A DNA stretch of 64,000 nt from Nocardia carnea NBRC 14403 (GCF_000308515.1 NZ_BAFV01000057.1:1-64000), one strand, 5' to 3'. Positions 1-8,544 are shown, numbered from the stretch's first letter. Notes: generated by a model not told the origin, from the letters alone. Translations and numbers: made by a program.

Positions 1-1
1 G

Positions 2-625
2 GTGGACGCGTTGATCATCGTGGCGGTGGTTCTGGTCGTTGCCGGGCTGCTGGTCTCGGTGATCCTGTGGTTGCGTAGTCCGGGCTCGGCGGACACCGAA
101 TACGTCACGGTCGCCGAACTCCAGGCCCGCCTGGAACACGAACACGACGAGCCGGACGAATCCGCGGAATCCTCCGACCGCACGGACGGCGACACCGAAC
201 CGACCACTACCTCATCGGAGTCCGGTACCGCGGCCGAGACCACACCCCCGTCCGCCGCCACTGCCACGTCGGCCGCCGAGGACACGTCCGGCGTATCCCC
301 GACGACCGAATCCGGGACAGCACCCGAATCCGCGTCGACCACCGGCGGCGAGCCTCCCGCGGCAAGCGCCACCGATCGGGCGGCCGCCCAGCCCGAGCCC
401 GAGACAACCCCCGCCACGGGCTCCGGCTCCGGAACGCCCCGGGAAACCGGAACCGACGGTGACACCACCATCGGCGACACCACAGAGGCCACCGACGAAA
501 CCACGGCCGCAGGCGGGCCGTCAGGTAAGGCAGATCAGGAAGAGCCCGATCAGGACGTAGCGGAGCCGGCGCCCGACGCCCCGGATCCGGCGACGAAGAA
601 GTCCACGGACGATCGATCTTCGTAG
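2..625 (+). CDS. Membrane-anchored Thr/Glu/Pro-rich protein (possibly 5'-truncated)
   Basis: No family recognised. Residues 5-25 form one hydrophobic helix (IIVAVVLVVAGLLVSVILWL) followed by a short charged stretch and then about 150 residues of low-complexity Thr, Ser, Glu, Pro, Ala and Asp, with a Lys/Asp-rich end. This predicts a single-pass protein with a long disordered acidic tail. The GTG at base 2 gives a plausible N-terminus, but the window starts one base earlier, so a longer protein cannot be excluded. It converges on gpgS, with an 81-bp gap. The mycobacterial gene next to gpgS (Rv1209) encodes a DivIVA-like protein in the same direction as gpgS; this gene faces it and shows no such domain, so I do not equate them. 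Confidence 0.6.
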   Translation: MDALIIVAVVLVVAGLLVSVILWLRSPGSADTEYVTVAELQARLEHEHDEPDESAESSDRTDGDTEPTTTSSESGTAAETTPPSAATATSAAEDTSGVSPTTESGTAPESASTTGGEPPAASATDRAAAQPEPETTPATGSGSGTPRETGTDGDTTIGDTTEATDETTAAGGPSGKADQEEPDQDVAEPAPDAPDPATKKSTDDRSS

Positions 626-706
626 GTCGTTGTAGCTCGCGGCCGCGACCGTCTGCAAGGCACCTGCGCCGCCGTCACCGTCGCCGCCGGCAGACCGGCC
701 CCCGGC

Positions 707-1645
707 TCAGGCGGCGGCCACGTCCGGGCGGATCGTATTCATGGGTGGCCGGTCGACCAGGTCCACGGCGGTGCTGTGGGGGGTGAACTCGTTGCCGACC
801 AGTGGGAACTGGGTGAGTGCCGCGCCCGAATCCGGTACCCCGCTGCGAGCCAGTACGGTGCCCAGGATCTGCCGGCTCATCACCCCGAGATCGGCCAGCG
901 GGCGGTTGCGGTGGGTCCGCACACCCAGGTTGACCTGTCCGATGGCGGGCAGGCCCAAACGGTCGTAGGTGTCGAGCAGCAGCCCGATCTCGACTCCGTA
1001 CCCGGGCGCGAACGGTACCGCGGTGAGCAGTTCCCGGGTGCCCGCGTATTCGCCGCCGAGCGGTTGCAGGACCGGTGTCAGCCCCGGCCGCAGCGCGGCG
1101 AGCAGGGGCCGGGCCACGAGTTCGGTGACCCGCCCGCCGCCGTGCGCGTCCACCTCACCGCCGTGGCGGAGTGGGCGCCGGTAGTAGGCCTTGACCAGAT
1201 GCAGGTCCGGGGTGGTCAGCAGGGGGCCGAGCAGTTTCGGCACGAAGGCCGGATCCGGGTCGATCAGGTCGGAATCGACGAAGGCCACCAGATCGCCGCT
1301 GGTCACCGCCAGCGAACGCCACAGCACCTCGCCCTTGCCCGGTACGGGTTCGAGTTCGGGTACGGCCTGCTCCCGGCTGACCACTTCGGCGCCGGCGGCA
1401 CGGGCACGTTCGGCGGTCGCATCCGTCGATCCGGAATCGAGGACCACCAGCTCGTCCACGAGGCTGCCCAGCAGCGGCCGGATACTGGCCACCACATCGG
1501 CGACCGTGTCCTGCTCGTTCAACGCCGGCAGCACCACCGAAACGGTGCGTCCGGCCTTGGCGGCGATCAGATCGCCCACCGCCCACTCGGGTGTGTCCCA
1601 GGTATTCGTCGTGGCCCAGCCGGGCTCGTGGTGTGAGAGTTTCAT
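707..1645 (-). CDS. gpgS: Glucosyl-3-phosphoglycerate synthase
   Basis: This GT81 retaining glycosyltransferase transfers glucose from an NDP-glucose donor to 3-phosphoglycerate, the first step toward glucosylglycerate and, in mycolata, the methylglucose lipopolysaccharides. The 312-aa product has the GT-A start VSVVLPALNE (residues 35-44), the metal/nucleotide-binding DSD at 124-126 and the downstream GGEYAG acceptor-region motif. An open frame continues upstream to 1870, but ATG 1645 gives the family-typical N-terminus (MKLSHHEPGWATTNTW). Its ATG overlaps the folP-like stop codon as ATGA, so the two are translationally coupled, as in the folP2-gpgS pair of mycobacteria. Confidence 0.93.
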   Translation of the reverse strand: MKLSHHEPGWATTNTWDTPEWAVGDLIAAKAGRTVSVVLPALNEQDTVADVVASIRPLLGSLVDELVVLDSGSTDATAERARAAGAEVVSREQAVPELEPVPGKGEVLWRSLAVTSGDLVAFVDSDLIDPDPAFVPKLLGPLLTTPDLHLVKAYYRRPLRHGGEVDAHGGGRVTELVARPLLAALRPGLTPVLQPLGGEYAGTRELLTAVPFAPGYGVEIGLLLDTYDRLGLPAIGQVNLGVRTHRNRPLADLGVMSRQILGTVLARSGVPDSGAALTQFPLVGNEFTPHSTAVDLVDRPPMNTIRPDVAAA

Positions 1646-2523
1646 ACGAGACCTCGCAGAGTTCGTACCGGGGGCCGGATACCCTGGATCGCGGCAATCA
1701 TGTCGACCACATGCCGGGTCGCGGCGACCTCGTGCACCCGGAAAACGCGGGCACCGGCCGCGGCGGCCCACGCAGTTGCTGCCAATGTGCCCTCCAGCCG
1801 TTCGGAAAGTCCGACACCTAATGTCTCTCCGATGAAATCCTTGTTGCTCAGCGCCATCAAGACGGGCCACCCGGTTTTTACAAGAACGTCCGCTGCGCGC
1901 AACAGAGCGAGCCCGTGGTAAGTGTTCTTGCCGAAATCGTGGGTCGGGTCGATGAGCACAGAGTCCCTGCGTACGCCCGCGGCCACCGCCGCCTCCGCGG
2001 CACGCACGACGGTATCGGTCACTTCCGCCACCACATCGGGGTAACGAACCCGATGCGGGCGGGTGCGCGGGACCGCGCCGCCGGTATGACTGCAGACGAT
2101 CCCGGCTCCGGTCGCCGCGGCCACCGGCACCAGTTCCGGATCGGCCCCCGCCCAGGTGTCGTTGATCAGGTCGGCGCCTTCGGCGACCGCGGCCCGCGCG
2201 ACCTCCGAACGCCAGGTATCGACACTGATCAGCAGGTCGGGATATTTCGCGCGGATCGCCGCGACGAACGGCACTACGCGCCGCGATTCCTCCGCGGCGT
2301 CCACCGTCTCCCCCGGGCCCGCCTTCACACCACCGATATCGACGAGATCGGCGCCTTCGCCCACGGCCCGGTCCACCGCTGCCAGCGCAGCACTGTCACC
2401 GAAGGTGGCGCCCCGGTCGTAGAACGAATCCGGCGTCCGGTTCACAATGGCCATGACCAGCGCACGGTCCGTCGCCACCGCCCGGCCGCACAATGTCGGC
2501 GCCGGACGGACAGGATCGAACAT
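1642..2523 (-). CDS. folP2: Dihydropteroate synthase paralogue (FolP2-like, divergent active site)
   Basis: The 293-aa TIM-barrel protein is clearly of the DHPS family: it has MAIVNRTPDSFYDRG at 24-38 in place of the usual LNVTPDSFSDGG, an INDT segment, and a terminal RVHE. Several catalytic signatures are altered. The pABA-loop GESTRPG is replaced by GGVKAGPGE, the DPGIGFGK pterin-site motif reads DPTHDFGKN, and the SRK lysine motif reads SNK. This matches the FolP2 paralogues of mycobacteria, which are reported not to replace the true DHPS. Position upstream of and coupled to gpgS suggests a role tied to glucosylglycerate metabolism rather than folate; that is inference. A genuine folP is expected elsewhere in the genome. 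Confidence 0.9.
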   Translation of the reverse strand: MFDPVRPAPTLCGRAVATDRALVMAIVNRTPDSFYDRGATFGDSAALAAVDRAVGEGADLVDIGGVKAGPGETVDAAEESRRVVPFVAAIRAKYPDLLISVDTWRSEVARAAVAEGADLINDTWAGADPELVPVAAATGAGIVCSHTGGAVPRTRPHRVRYPDVVAEVTDTVVRAAEAAVAAGVRRDSVLIDPTHDFGKNTYHGLALLRAADVLVKTGWPVLMALSNKDFIGETLGVGLSERLEGTLAATAWAAAAGARVFRVHEVAATRHVVDMIAAIQGIRPPVRTLRGLV

Positions 2524-2970
2524 GATCCGAGCTTATTTGCGCGCCCACGGTGCGCGGGTTCCGGCCCCCCTCGGCGTTGTCGTTGCGTCCCCGGCACTCA
2601 CAGCTGCGCCGCACAGCCCAGGGAACGGATCGACAGCGCGGGCCGAAACCTTCGAGGGCCTCGCCGAATCCGGGCGCCGTCGCCGGGGTCGCCCGGCTCC
2701 GCGCGGAGTGAGACCGTCGGCTTCTCCTGCTGATCTCCGCGACCCGAATCGCCCCGGATGCTTCCGACCGGTGCAAAGCGCGCGCACGATTTTGGAACAG
2801 GTAACAGTCACGCCCGTCCCTGAAGCGCTGCCGAGAGCATTTCGCTGTCACAGTCGGTGGGGCGGCCGGCACCGCTACCGGAGGCACTCTCCGCGAGCGG
2901 CACCGCAGGATGCTTCGGCCCGGATGCGGGCCGAGATATCGGTCGGCCCTCGGCCCGCCCGGAGTCGTCG
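2524..2970. other. 447-bp gene-free interval between LOG and folP2-like genes
   Basis: No convincing gene is present. The left half (2531-2690) is a diverged copy of the intergenic repeat also found at 9457 and 12327. The right half (2700-2970) holds nothing I recognise; small open frames there look like shadows of GC-rich DNA. In M. tuberculosis fadD6 sits at this place, so the interval may mark its loss. The folP2-gpgS promoter should lie in the first 150 bp, reading leftward. Confidence 0.5.
2531..2690 (+). repeat. Intergenic repeat copy B (degenerate)
   Basis: The segment aligns along its length with copy A (9457-9630). Shared landmarks, in the same order, are a TTATTTG/TATTTTTGG start, GTGCGCGGGTTCCGGCCC against GGCGCGGGGTTTCGGCCC, GCACTCACAGCTGCGCCGCA against GACACTCGCGGCTGCGCCGCA, and GGGCCGAAACC...AGGGCCTCG against GGGCCAAAACC...AGGGCCTCG. 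The long inverted repeat of copy A has decayed here. Confidence 0.55.
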
Positions 2971-3549
2971 TCAGATCGCCCGCAGCACCCCATCCTGGGG
3001 TGGCTCGGGGTTCAGCGCGGCGAAGGCCTCGGTCAGATCCGGCGTGACGGTGATGCGATCGAGCGCTGCCTGCGGTACGAAACCACGGTCGCGAAGTTCG
3101 GCAAGCCAGGAGAACAGGCCGGTGTAATGGCCGCCGGGGTCGAGAATCGCCATGGGTTTGGTGTGCTGGCCGAGGTGACCGCCGGTCCAGGCCTCGAAGA
3201 ACTCCTCGAGCGTGCCGATCCCCCCGGGCAGGGTGAGGAAGGCATCGGCGCGGTCCTCCATCACCTGTTTGCGCTGGCGCATGGTGTCGGTGACCACGAG
3301 CTCGTCGGAGTCGACATCGGCGACCTCGCGATGCACCAGATGTTTCGGTATGACGCCGATGGTGTTGGCGCCACCGGCGCGGGCCGCGGTGGCCACCGCC
3401 CCCATCATCGACACATGCCCGCCGCCGGAGACCAGCTGCCAGCCGCGCCGGGCTATTTCGGTGCCCACCCGGGCCGCGAGGGTCAGCTGGTCGGAATCGG
3501 TGGTACTCGCGGAGCAGTACACACAGAGCGCGAACGGTCGTGGATTCAC
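2971..3549 (-). CDS. LOG-family cytokinin riboside 5'-monophosphate phosphoribohydrolase
   Basis: This 192-aa Rossmann-like protein belongs to the TIGR00730/LOG family, which cleaves the N-glycosidic bond of (cytokinin) nucleoside 5'-monophosphates to release the base. The substrate- and catalysis-associated motifs are intact: MRQRK at 90-94 and PGGIGTLEE at 108-116, plus the N-terminal CVYCSAS and SGGGHVSMMG nucleotide loops. It starts with GTG inside the dapE stop (GTGA overlap), so it is translated from the dapE message. The same dapE-LOG neighbourhood exists in mycobacteria (Rv1202/Rv1205). The true substrate in this organism is unknown; AMP-type nucleotides are possible. Confidence 0.9.
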   Translation of the reverse strand: MNPRPFALCVYCSASTTDSDQLTLAARVGTEIARRGWQLVSGGGHVSMMGAVATAARAGGANTIGVIPKHLVHREVADVDSDELVVTDTMRQRKQVMEDRADAFLTLPGGIGTLEEFFEAWTGGHLGQHTKPMAILDPGGHYTGLFSWLAELRDRGFVPQAALDRITVTPDLTEAFAALNPEPPQDGVLRAI

Positions 3550-4643
3550 TGGTTCCCCTCCAGGTAGGCGCGCAGCATCTCGGTGACGGCGGTGATCTGG
3601 GCCAGCGGGACATGCTCGTCGCGTTTATGCGCGAGGTTGGGATCGCCGGGGCCGAAGTTCACCGCCGGTATACCGCGGGCGGCGAACCGGGAGACATCGG
3701 TCCAGCCGTATTTGGCGCGGATCCCCGCCGAACCGTGCGCCCGGACCACGTCGGCGAGTCCCTTCGCCGCGGGGGCGGTGAGCCCGGGCAGCGCGCCGGG
3801 CGCCGCATCGGTCACCGTGAACTCCAGTTCCAGGCCGGCGAAGACTTCCCGGACGTGTTCGGTGGCCTGTTCGACCGTACGATCCGGCGCGAACCGGAAG
3901 TTCACCTCTACCGCGGCCGCATCCGGCACCACATTGCCGGCGACCCCGCCCTCGATACGCACCGCCGACAGACCTTCCCGGTAGAGGCAGCCGTCGATAT
4001 CGACCGCACGCGCCCGGTACTCCGACAGCCGGGTCAGGGCGGGGGCCAGCCGGTGGACCGCATTGTCACCGAGCCAGGCTCGCGCCGAATGCGCCCGCAC
4101 CCCGGCCGTGCTCAACCGAACCCGCAGCGTGCCCTGGCAGCCCGCCTCGATCCAGCCGCCCGAGGGTTCACCCAGAATCGCGAGATCGGCATCCAGCCAT
4201 TCCGGTAGTTCGCGTTCGACGATGTTCAGGCCGTTGAATTCGGCGGCGATCTCCTCGCAGTCGTAGAAGATCAAGGTCAGGTCGTGTGCGGGTTCGGCGA
4301 TGGTGGCGGCCAGATGCAGGAATACCGCGTCCCCCGATTTCATATCGACCGAACCGCAGCCGTAGAACACCTCGGACCCGTTCTCGACGGTGAACCGGCC
4401 CGGTACGTTGTCCGCGATCGGCACCGTGTCGAGATGGCCCGCCAGCACCACCCGGGTAGGCAGGCCCCGGTCGGTCCGCGCGAGCACCACATTGCCGCGG
4501 CGCACCACCTCGAAACCGCTGGTCTGGGTGCGCAGCGCCGTTTCGACGGCGTCGGTGATCGCGGCTTCCTCCCGCGATACGCTCGGAATATCGACGAGGG
4601 CCGCGGTCAGCGCGACGGGATCGGCGTACAAGTCGAGGGTCAC
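3546..4643 (-). CDS. dapE: Succinyl-diaminopimelate desuccinylase
   Basis: This M20-family di-zinc amidohydrolase converts N-succinyl-LL-diaminopimelate to LL-diaminopimelate and succinate, supplying lysine and peptidoglycan DAP. With the GTG at 4643 the protein has 365 residues. Zinc ligands and catalytic residues are visible: GHLDTVP (H70, D72), SVDMKSG (D100), DCEE (E130/E131) and the C-terminal HKRDEH histidine. A longer open frame reaches 4712, but it would overlap the divergent dapD start, and residues before VTLDLYADP look non-coding. dapE and dapD are divergent, separated by 61 bp that must hold both promoters. The stop overlaps the LOG start. Confidence 0.93.
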   Translation of the reverse strand: MTLDLYADPVALTAALVDIPSVSREEAAITDAVETALRTQTSGFEVVRRGNVVLARTDRGLPTRVVLAGHLDTVPIADNVPGRFTVENGSEVFYGCGSVDMKSGDAVFLHLAATIAEPAHDLTLIFYDCEEIAAEFNGLNIVERELPEWLDADLAILGEPSGGWIEAGCQGTLRVRLSTAGVRAHSARAWLGDNAVHRLAPALTRLSEYRARAVDIDGCLYREGLSAVRIEGGVAGNVVPDAAAVEVNFRFAPDRTVEQATEHVREVFAGLELEFTVTDAAPGALPGLTAPAAKGLADVVRAHGSAGIRAKYGWTDVSRFAARGIPAVNFGPGDPNLAHKRDEHVPLAQITAVTEMLRAYLEGNQ

Positions 4644-4704
4644 GGGATACGAGCGTAGAGGTGCCCCACCACTGCGGAGACGCTGGTGGGTAGGCTGCGG
4701 TGTC

Positions 4705-5652
4705 GTGAGCACTCAGGGAGCAACCGCTATCGGCATCGCCAACGTGACCACGGACGGAACCGTTCTGGATACCTGGTTCCCCGCCCCGCAGCTGGGTGAG
4801 TTCACCGAGACCGGTACCGAGCGGCTCGCCGAGGCGCCCGCCGAACTGGCCGATCTGGTGGGCCCCGACCCGGCGCGCGGTGTCGAGGTGATCGCCGTCC
4901 GCACCACCATCGCCGATCTGTCCGCCGCCCCGGCCGACGCGCACGATGTGTACCTGCGCCTGCACCTGCTGTCCCATCGCCTGGTCCGTCCGCATTCGGT
5001 GAGCCTGGAAGGGCAGTTCGCCCTGCTGGCCAATGTCGTGTGGACCAACCACGGACCGGCCGCGGTGGAAGGGTTCGAAACCACGCGGGCGAAACTGCGC
5101 GCCCGCGGTCCGGTCACCGTGTACAGCGTCGACAAGTTCCCGCGCATGGTCGACTACGTGGTCCCCGCCGGTGTCCGCATCGGCGACGCGGACCGGGTCC
5201 GGCTGGGTGCGCATCTGTCGGCCGGAACCACCGTCATGCACGAGGGTTTCGTGAACTTCAACGCCGGCACCCTGGGCACTTCCATGGTGGAAGGGCGTAT
5301 CTCGGCGGGCGTCGTCGTGGGTGACGGCTCCGATATCGGCGGCGGCGCGTCCACCATGGGCACCCTGTCCGGCGGCGGAACCAGCGTCATCTCGATCGGC
5401 GAACGCTCGCTGCTCGGCGCGAACTCGGGCCTGGGTATCCCGCTCGGCGACGATTGCGTGCTGGAGGCGGGGCTCTACCTCACCGCCGGCACCAAGGTCA
5501 CCACGCCCGACGGCAAGGTGATCAAGGCCGCGGAGCTCAGCGGCACGAACAACCTGCTGTTCCGCCGTAATTCGCAGACCGGTGCGGTGGAGGTCGTTCC
5601 CCGCTCGGGTACCGGGATCGAGCTCAATGAGGCTCTCCACGCCCACAACTAG
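4705..5652 (+). CDS. dapD: 2,3,4,5-tetrahydropyridine-2,6-dicarboxylate N-succinyltransferase
   Basis: DapD catalyses succinyl-CoA-dependent acylation of tetrahydrodipicolinate in the succinylase branch of DAP/lysine synthesis. The 315-aa product is of the actinobacterial type, close to the 317 residues known for M. tuberculosis. It has a mixed alpha/beta N-terminal domain and a left-handed beta-helix from about residue 150 to 270, seen as hexapeptide spacing in VRLGAHLSAGTTVMHEGF, GRISAGVVVGDGSDIGGGAS and IGERSLLGANSGLGIPLG. The GTG at 4705 (VSTQGATAIGIANVT) is chosen because the frame upstream is antisense to dapE. The gene is divergent from dapE; dapC of the same pathway lies 7 kb away. 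Confidence 0.95.
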   Translation: MSTQGATAIGIANVTTDGTVLDTWFPAPQLGEFTETGTERLAEAPAELADLVGPDPARGVEVIAVRTTIADLSAAPADAHDVYLRLHLLSHRLVRPHSVSLEGQFALLANVVWTNHGPAAVEGFETTRAKLRARGPVTVYSVDKFPRMVDYVVPAGVRIGDADRVRLGAHLSAGTTVMHEGFVNFNAGTLGTSMVEGRISAGVVVGDGSDIGGGASTMGTLSGGGTSVISIGERSLLGANSGLGIPLGDDCVLEAGLYLTAGTKVTTPDGKVIKAAELSGTNNLLFRRNSQTGAVEVVPRSGTGIELNEALHAHN

Positions 5653-5705
5653 TAGCGCTCAGTAGCGTATTCGCCATCCGGTTCAGTTCTCGGTATCATC
5701 TCTGT

Positions 5706-5960
5706 ATGACACATGCGATGACAGTCCGCTTGGACGACGAGACGTTCGAGCGGCTCGAGGAGTTGGAGAAGTCCGCTCCGTCGCGTTCGGCGGCGGTTGT
5801 CGAAGCAATCCGTACCGCATGGGAACGGTTACAGGAAGAGAAGCTGCTCCAGGCGTATCAGGCCGCAGTGGCAGAGTCACCGAGCTATCCGTACGAGAAT
5901 GAACAGGAGCGTGCGACCCTGCGGACGCGCCGTAATGCGCGGCAGCAGGCGAACGCGTGA
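5706..5960 (+). CDS. Ribbon-helix-helix antitoxin of a MazEF-type module
   Basis: The 84-aa protein has an N-terminal ribbon-helix-helix: strand MTVRLDDETFERLEELEKSA, then SRSAAVVEAIRTAWERL. A C-terminal charged tail, rich in Glu, Arg and Gln, is the usual toxin-neutralising region. It is followed by a MazF-like toxin whose GTG overlaps this stop (GTGA), the standard antitoxin-first arrangement with translational coupling. The pair would autoregulate through the RHH domain; no clear operator palindrome was found in the short leader after dapD. The module sits just 53 bp downstream of dapD and may be read in part from that transcript. Confidence 0.85.
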   Translation: MTHAMTVRLDDETFERLEELEKSAPSRSAAVVEAIRTAWERLQEEKLLQAYQAAVAESPSYPYENEQERATLRTRRNARQQANA

Positions 5961-6271
5961 CGGCGGCACCGGTTCGCGGTCAGGTATATCGAGCTGATCT
6001 GGGGTATGGCGCCAAGCCGTGGCTGATCGTCTCGAACAACCAGCGCAACCGCGTAACGGCTGATGTGCTCGCGGTGCGATTGACTACGACCGCCCGGGAA
6101 TTGCCGACCTGGGTCCCCCTCGGGTCCAATGATCCGCTCGGCGGTTATGTCAACACCGACAATATCGAGACGCTCGGAAAAGATGAGCTCGGCGACTACC
6201 TCGGCACGTTGTCGCCGAGCTCGATCGTGTCGGTGAATCGCGCACTCGCTGTAGCACTGGGGATTCCGTAG
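5957..6271 (+). CDS. MazF/PemK-like endoribonuclease toxin
   Basis: The 104-aa protein begins with the MazF fold signature RGQVYRADLGYGAKPWLIVSNN (residues 7-28, with the conserved Arg and the P-x-x-V-x-S-N-N segment). It continues with VLAVRLTTTARELPTWVPLG and VNTDNIETLGKDELGDYLGTLS, matching the second conserved block. MazF enzymes cleave single-stranded RNA at short sequence motifs and arrest translation; the target motif here cannot be read from sequence. The toxin is coupled to the upstream RHH antitoxin by a GTGA overlap. It converges on the acyl-CoA synthetase gene with a 21-bp gap. Confidence 0.85.
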   Translation: MTAAPVRGQVYRADLGYGAKPWLIVSNNQRNRVTADVLAVRLTTTARELPTWVPLGSNDPLGGYVNTDNIETLGKDELGDYLGTLSPSSIVSVNRALAVALGIP

Positions 6272-6292
6272 CCGCTGGGTGTCCGGGGCCAC

Positions 6293-7711
6293 CTAACCGA
6301 GCTGCTTCTTCTGCACCTTACCCATGGCGTTTCGTGGCAGGGATGCGACGAAGCGGATTTCCCGTGGCCGCTTGTGGGCCGAGAGTTCGCCGGCCACATG
6401 GTCGATCAGTTCCTGTTCACTCGGCGCGGTATCGCGCGCAACGACGAAGGCGACGATCCGCTGGCCGAGATCGGCGTCCGGCAGGCCGACCACCGCTACC
6501 TCGACGACACCGGGATGACCCAGCAGCGTGGTTTCGACCTCGCCCGCGCCGATCCGGTACCCGCCGGATTTGATGAGGTCCACCGATTCGCGGCCCACTA
6601 TCCGGTGGAACCCGTCCGCATCGATCGCCGCGACATCACCGGTGCGGAACCAGCCGTCCTCGGTCCAGCATTCGGCGGTGGCCTCCGGGCGGCCGAAGTA
6701 TCCGTCGAACAGCATCGGACCGCGTACCTGCAGTCCGCCGATGCTCGAACCGTCGTGCGGTACCGGCTGTCCCGCTTCGTCCCGCAATCTGGTCTGCACC
6801 CCCTGCACCGGCACCCCGACCCAGCCCGGCCGGCGTTCACCGTCGGCCCGCGCGGAGAGCGTGATCATCGTTTCGCTCATCCCGTAGCGTTCGATCGGCT
6901 CCTGGCCGGTGAGTTCGGCGAGCCGCTCGAATACCGGTGCCGGCAACGGTGCGCTACCGGAGATCAGCAGCCGGGCGGCGCTCAACTGTTTCGCGGTATC
7001 GGGGTCCTCGGTGATCCGGGTCCAGACGGTGGGGACGCCGAAATACATGGTGCCCGCGGCCGCGGCGTAGTTCGCGGGCGTCGGTTTTCCGGTGTGGACG
7101 AGCGGACTGCCGACGCGTAGCGGGCCGAGCAGACCCAGGATCAGGCCGTGTACGTGGAACAGCGGTAGACCGTGTACCAGCACATCGGCCGCGGTCCACG
7201 ACCAGGCCTCGGCGAGCGCGTCCAGGCCGGCGGCGATCGCGCCGCGGCCCAGCACCACCCCCTTCGGCAAACCGGTGGTTCCGGACGTGTACAGCACGAA
7301 AGCCGCTGCGGCGGGGTCGGGCTCGGGGTAGGTATGCCAGGACCGGGCATGCTGCCGGACCGGGACCACCGGTAGCGCGGTCCCTTCCGGGGCCTCACCC
7401 AGCCATGCCTGCGCCCCGGAATCGGTGAGCATATGGTCGAGTTCAGCGGTACCGGAATCGGGCGGTATCGGAACAACGGTGACCCCGGCGATCAGACAGC
7501 CGAGGACGGCGAGCACGGTGGACGCCGTGGGGCGGGCCAGTATCGCGACCCGTTCCGCCCGAGCGATCCGTTCCGCGACAGATGTGGCCGCACCGAGCAG
7601 ATCACTGCGCGAGAGGGTGATTCCGTCGATGGTGACGGCGTCGGGGATATCGGCTCCCGCGGCGACAGCCAGTGGGTCCAGCGATCGGAGCAGACGCGGC
7701 GCGAGGGACAT
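6293..7711 (-). CDS. fadD36: Acyl-CoA synthetase (FadD36/malonyl-CoA-ligase-like)
   Basis: This 472-aa ANL-superfamily enzyme activates a carboxylate as acyl-AMP and transfers it to CoA. The P-loop YTSGTTGLPKG lies at 141-151; further on are the YGMSET A5 motif, the TGD motif in WFRTGDVAA, the hinge KSGGYRIGAGEVE and the C-terminal lysine in GNAMGKVQKK-type context (NAMGKVQKKQLG). The size and order agree with mycobacterial FadD36 (Rv1193), located in the same syntenic block. The compact length and the VPIPPDSG/HGLILGLL segments resemble malonyl-CoA ligases (MatB), so a short dicarboxylate or medium-chain acid is possible. It reads leftward, convergent with mazF. Confidence 0.8.
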   Translation of the reverse strand: MSLAPRLLRSLDPLAVAAGADIPDAVTIDGITLSRSDLLGAATSVAERIARAERVAILARPTASTVLAVLGCLIAGVTVVPIPPDSGTAELDHMLTDSGAQAWLGEAPEGTALPVVPVRQHARSWHTYPEPDPAAAAFVLYTSGTTGLPKGVVLGRGAIAAGLDALAEAWSWTAADVLVHGLPLFHVHGLILGLLGPLRVGSPLVHTGKPTPANYAAAAGTMYFGVPTVWTRITEDPDTAKQLSAARLLISGSAPLPAPVFERLAELTGQEPIERYGMSETMITLSARADGERRPGWVGVPVQGVQTRLRDEAGQPVPHDGSSIGGLQVRGPMLFDGYFGRPEATAECWTEDGWFRTGDVAAIDADGFHRIVGRESVDLIKSGGYRIGAGEVETTLLGHPGVVEVAVVGLPDADLGQRIVAFVVARDTAPSEQELIDHVAGELSAHKRPREIRFVASLPRNAMGKVQKKQLG

Positions 7712-7823
7712 GGCCCCAACCTAGCGCCCGGCGCTTCCGCGGCTCAGTGGGCCTACCCCCGTCGCGAGGTGTGCCGGTAACCGCCTGGGCTCGGATACGC
7801 ATGCGAAACAGCCCGGTTCGAAT

Positions 7824-8462
7824 TCAGGAATCCGCGCCCGGCACCCGGAACGAGACGGCGACATGATCTCGCGCGTATTTCCGGACGGCGATATCGTCGT
7901 CCAACGGAATCACCGTCTGCGGAGTCAGCGCCAGCGACAATGCGGTACGCGCGACCATTTCGGCCACCGGCAGCGGATCGTAGGCCGGTAATTTCCCTTC
8001 GGCCTGCAGGCGGGTGACGAACTCGGCGAGGTAGTCGCGGCCGAGTTCGATCACCGGGGCGCCTTTGGTGGTGAGGTAGGGCAATACGATCTCGGGCTCG
8101 GTATCGAGCAGGCGGTCCAGCAGCCGGTTACTGCGCAGGCCGTCGAGGAAGGCCACGAACAGTTCGACGATCTGGTCTTCGGCGCCAGCATCGCGGTCGA
8201 TCTGCTGTTGCACCGCGGCATCGACACCCTCGATGAACTCACGGGTCTGCTGCAATCCCACGGCCTGGATGAGGTCGGATTTACTGGAGAACCGGCGGTA
8301 CAGCGTGGCCAGCGAGAGCCCGCCGCGGCGGGCGACCTCCACCATGCTGGTGCGTTTGATTCCGAAATCGAGAAACGCCTGCAGTGCGGCGGACAAAACC
8401 GATTGATCTTGATCGCGGCGCGACGATCGCACCAGTGGCAACAATTGAGCCAGCGCACCCAT
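7824..8462 (-). CDS. TetR/AcrR-family transcriptional regulator
   Basis: The 212-aa protein has an N-terminal TetR helix-turn-helix (about residues 20-66: SVLSAALQAFLDFGIKRTSM, then VARRGGLSLATLYRRFSSKS) and a ligand-binding C-terminal domain. ATG 8462 is preferred over a TTG at 8513 because AGGTG precedes it and the upstream residues are not TetR-like. It is divergent from the MpaB-type oxygenase gene. The 127-bp spacer contains two palindromes, 8493-8507 and 8545-8573, that are good candidates for its operators. It therefore probably represses the oxygenase and itself. The inducer is unknown. Confidence 0.88.
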   Translation of the reverse strand: MGALAQLLPLVRSSRRDQDQSVLSAALQAFLDFGIKRTSMVEVARRGGLSLATLYRRFSSKSDLIQAVGLQQTREFIEGVDAAVQQQIDRDAGAEDQIVELFVAFLDGLRSNRLLDRLLDTEPEIVLPYLTTKGAPVIELGRDYLAEFVTRLQAEGKLPAYDPLPVAEMVARTALSLALTPQTVIPLDDDIAVRKYARDHVAVSFRVPGADS

Positions 8463-8492
8463 CTCGGCACCTCTCGCGCTCGGTGATGCAAT

Positions 8493-8507
8493 GACACAGT
8501 AAGTGTC
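8493..8507. promoter_or_regulatory. Inverted repeat GACAC-5-GTGTC upstream of the TetR gene
   Basis: A 15-bp palindrome with perfect 5-bp arms (GACAC, spacer AGTAA, GTGTC) lies 31 bp upstream of the TetR ATG. It could be an autoregulatory site, but the arms are short. Confidence 0.4.
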
Positions 8508-8544
8508 GCACAACTACGATGGCGGTTGACGCAACATCGAGTGA

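Noticed and set aside
2808..2993. Small minus-strand frame upstream of folP2
   Set aside because: No ribosome-binding site or family. Composition matches non-coding GC-rich DNA.
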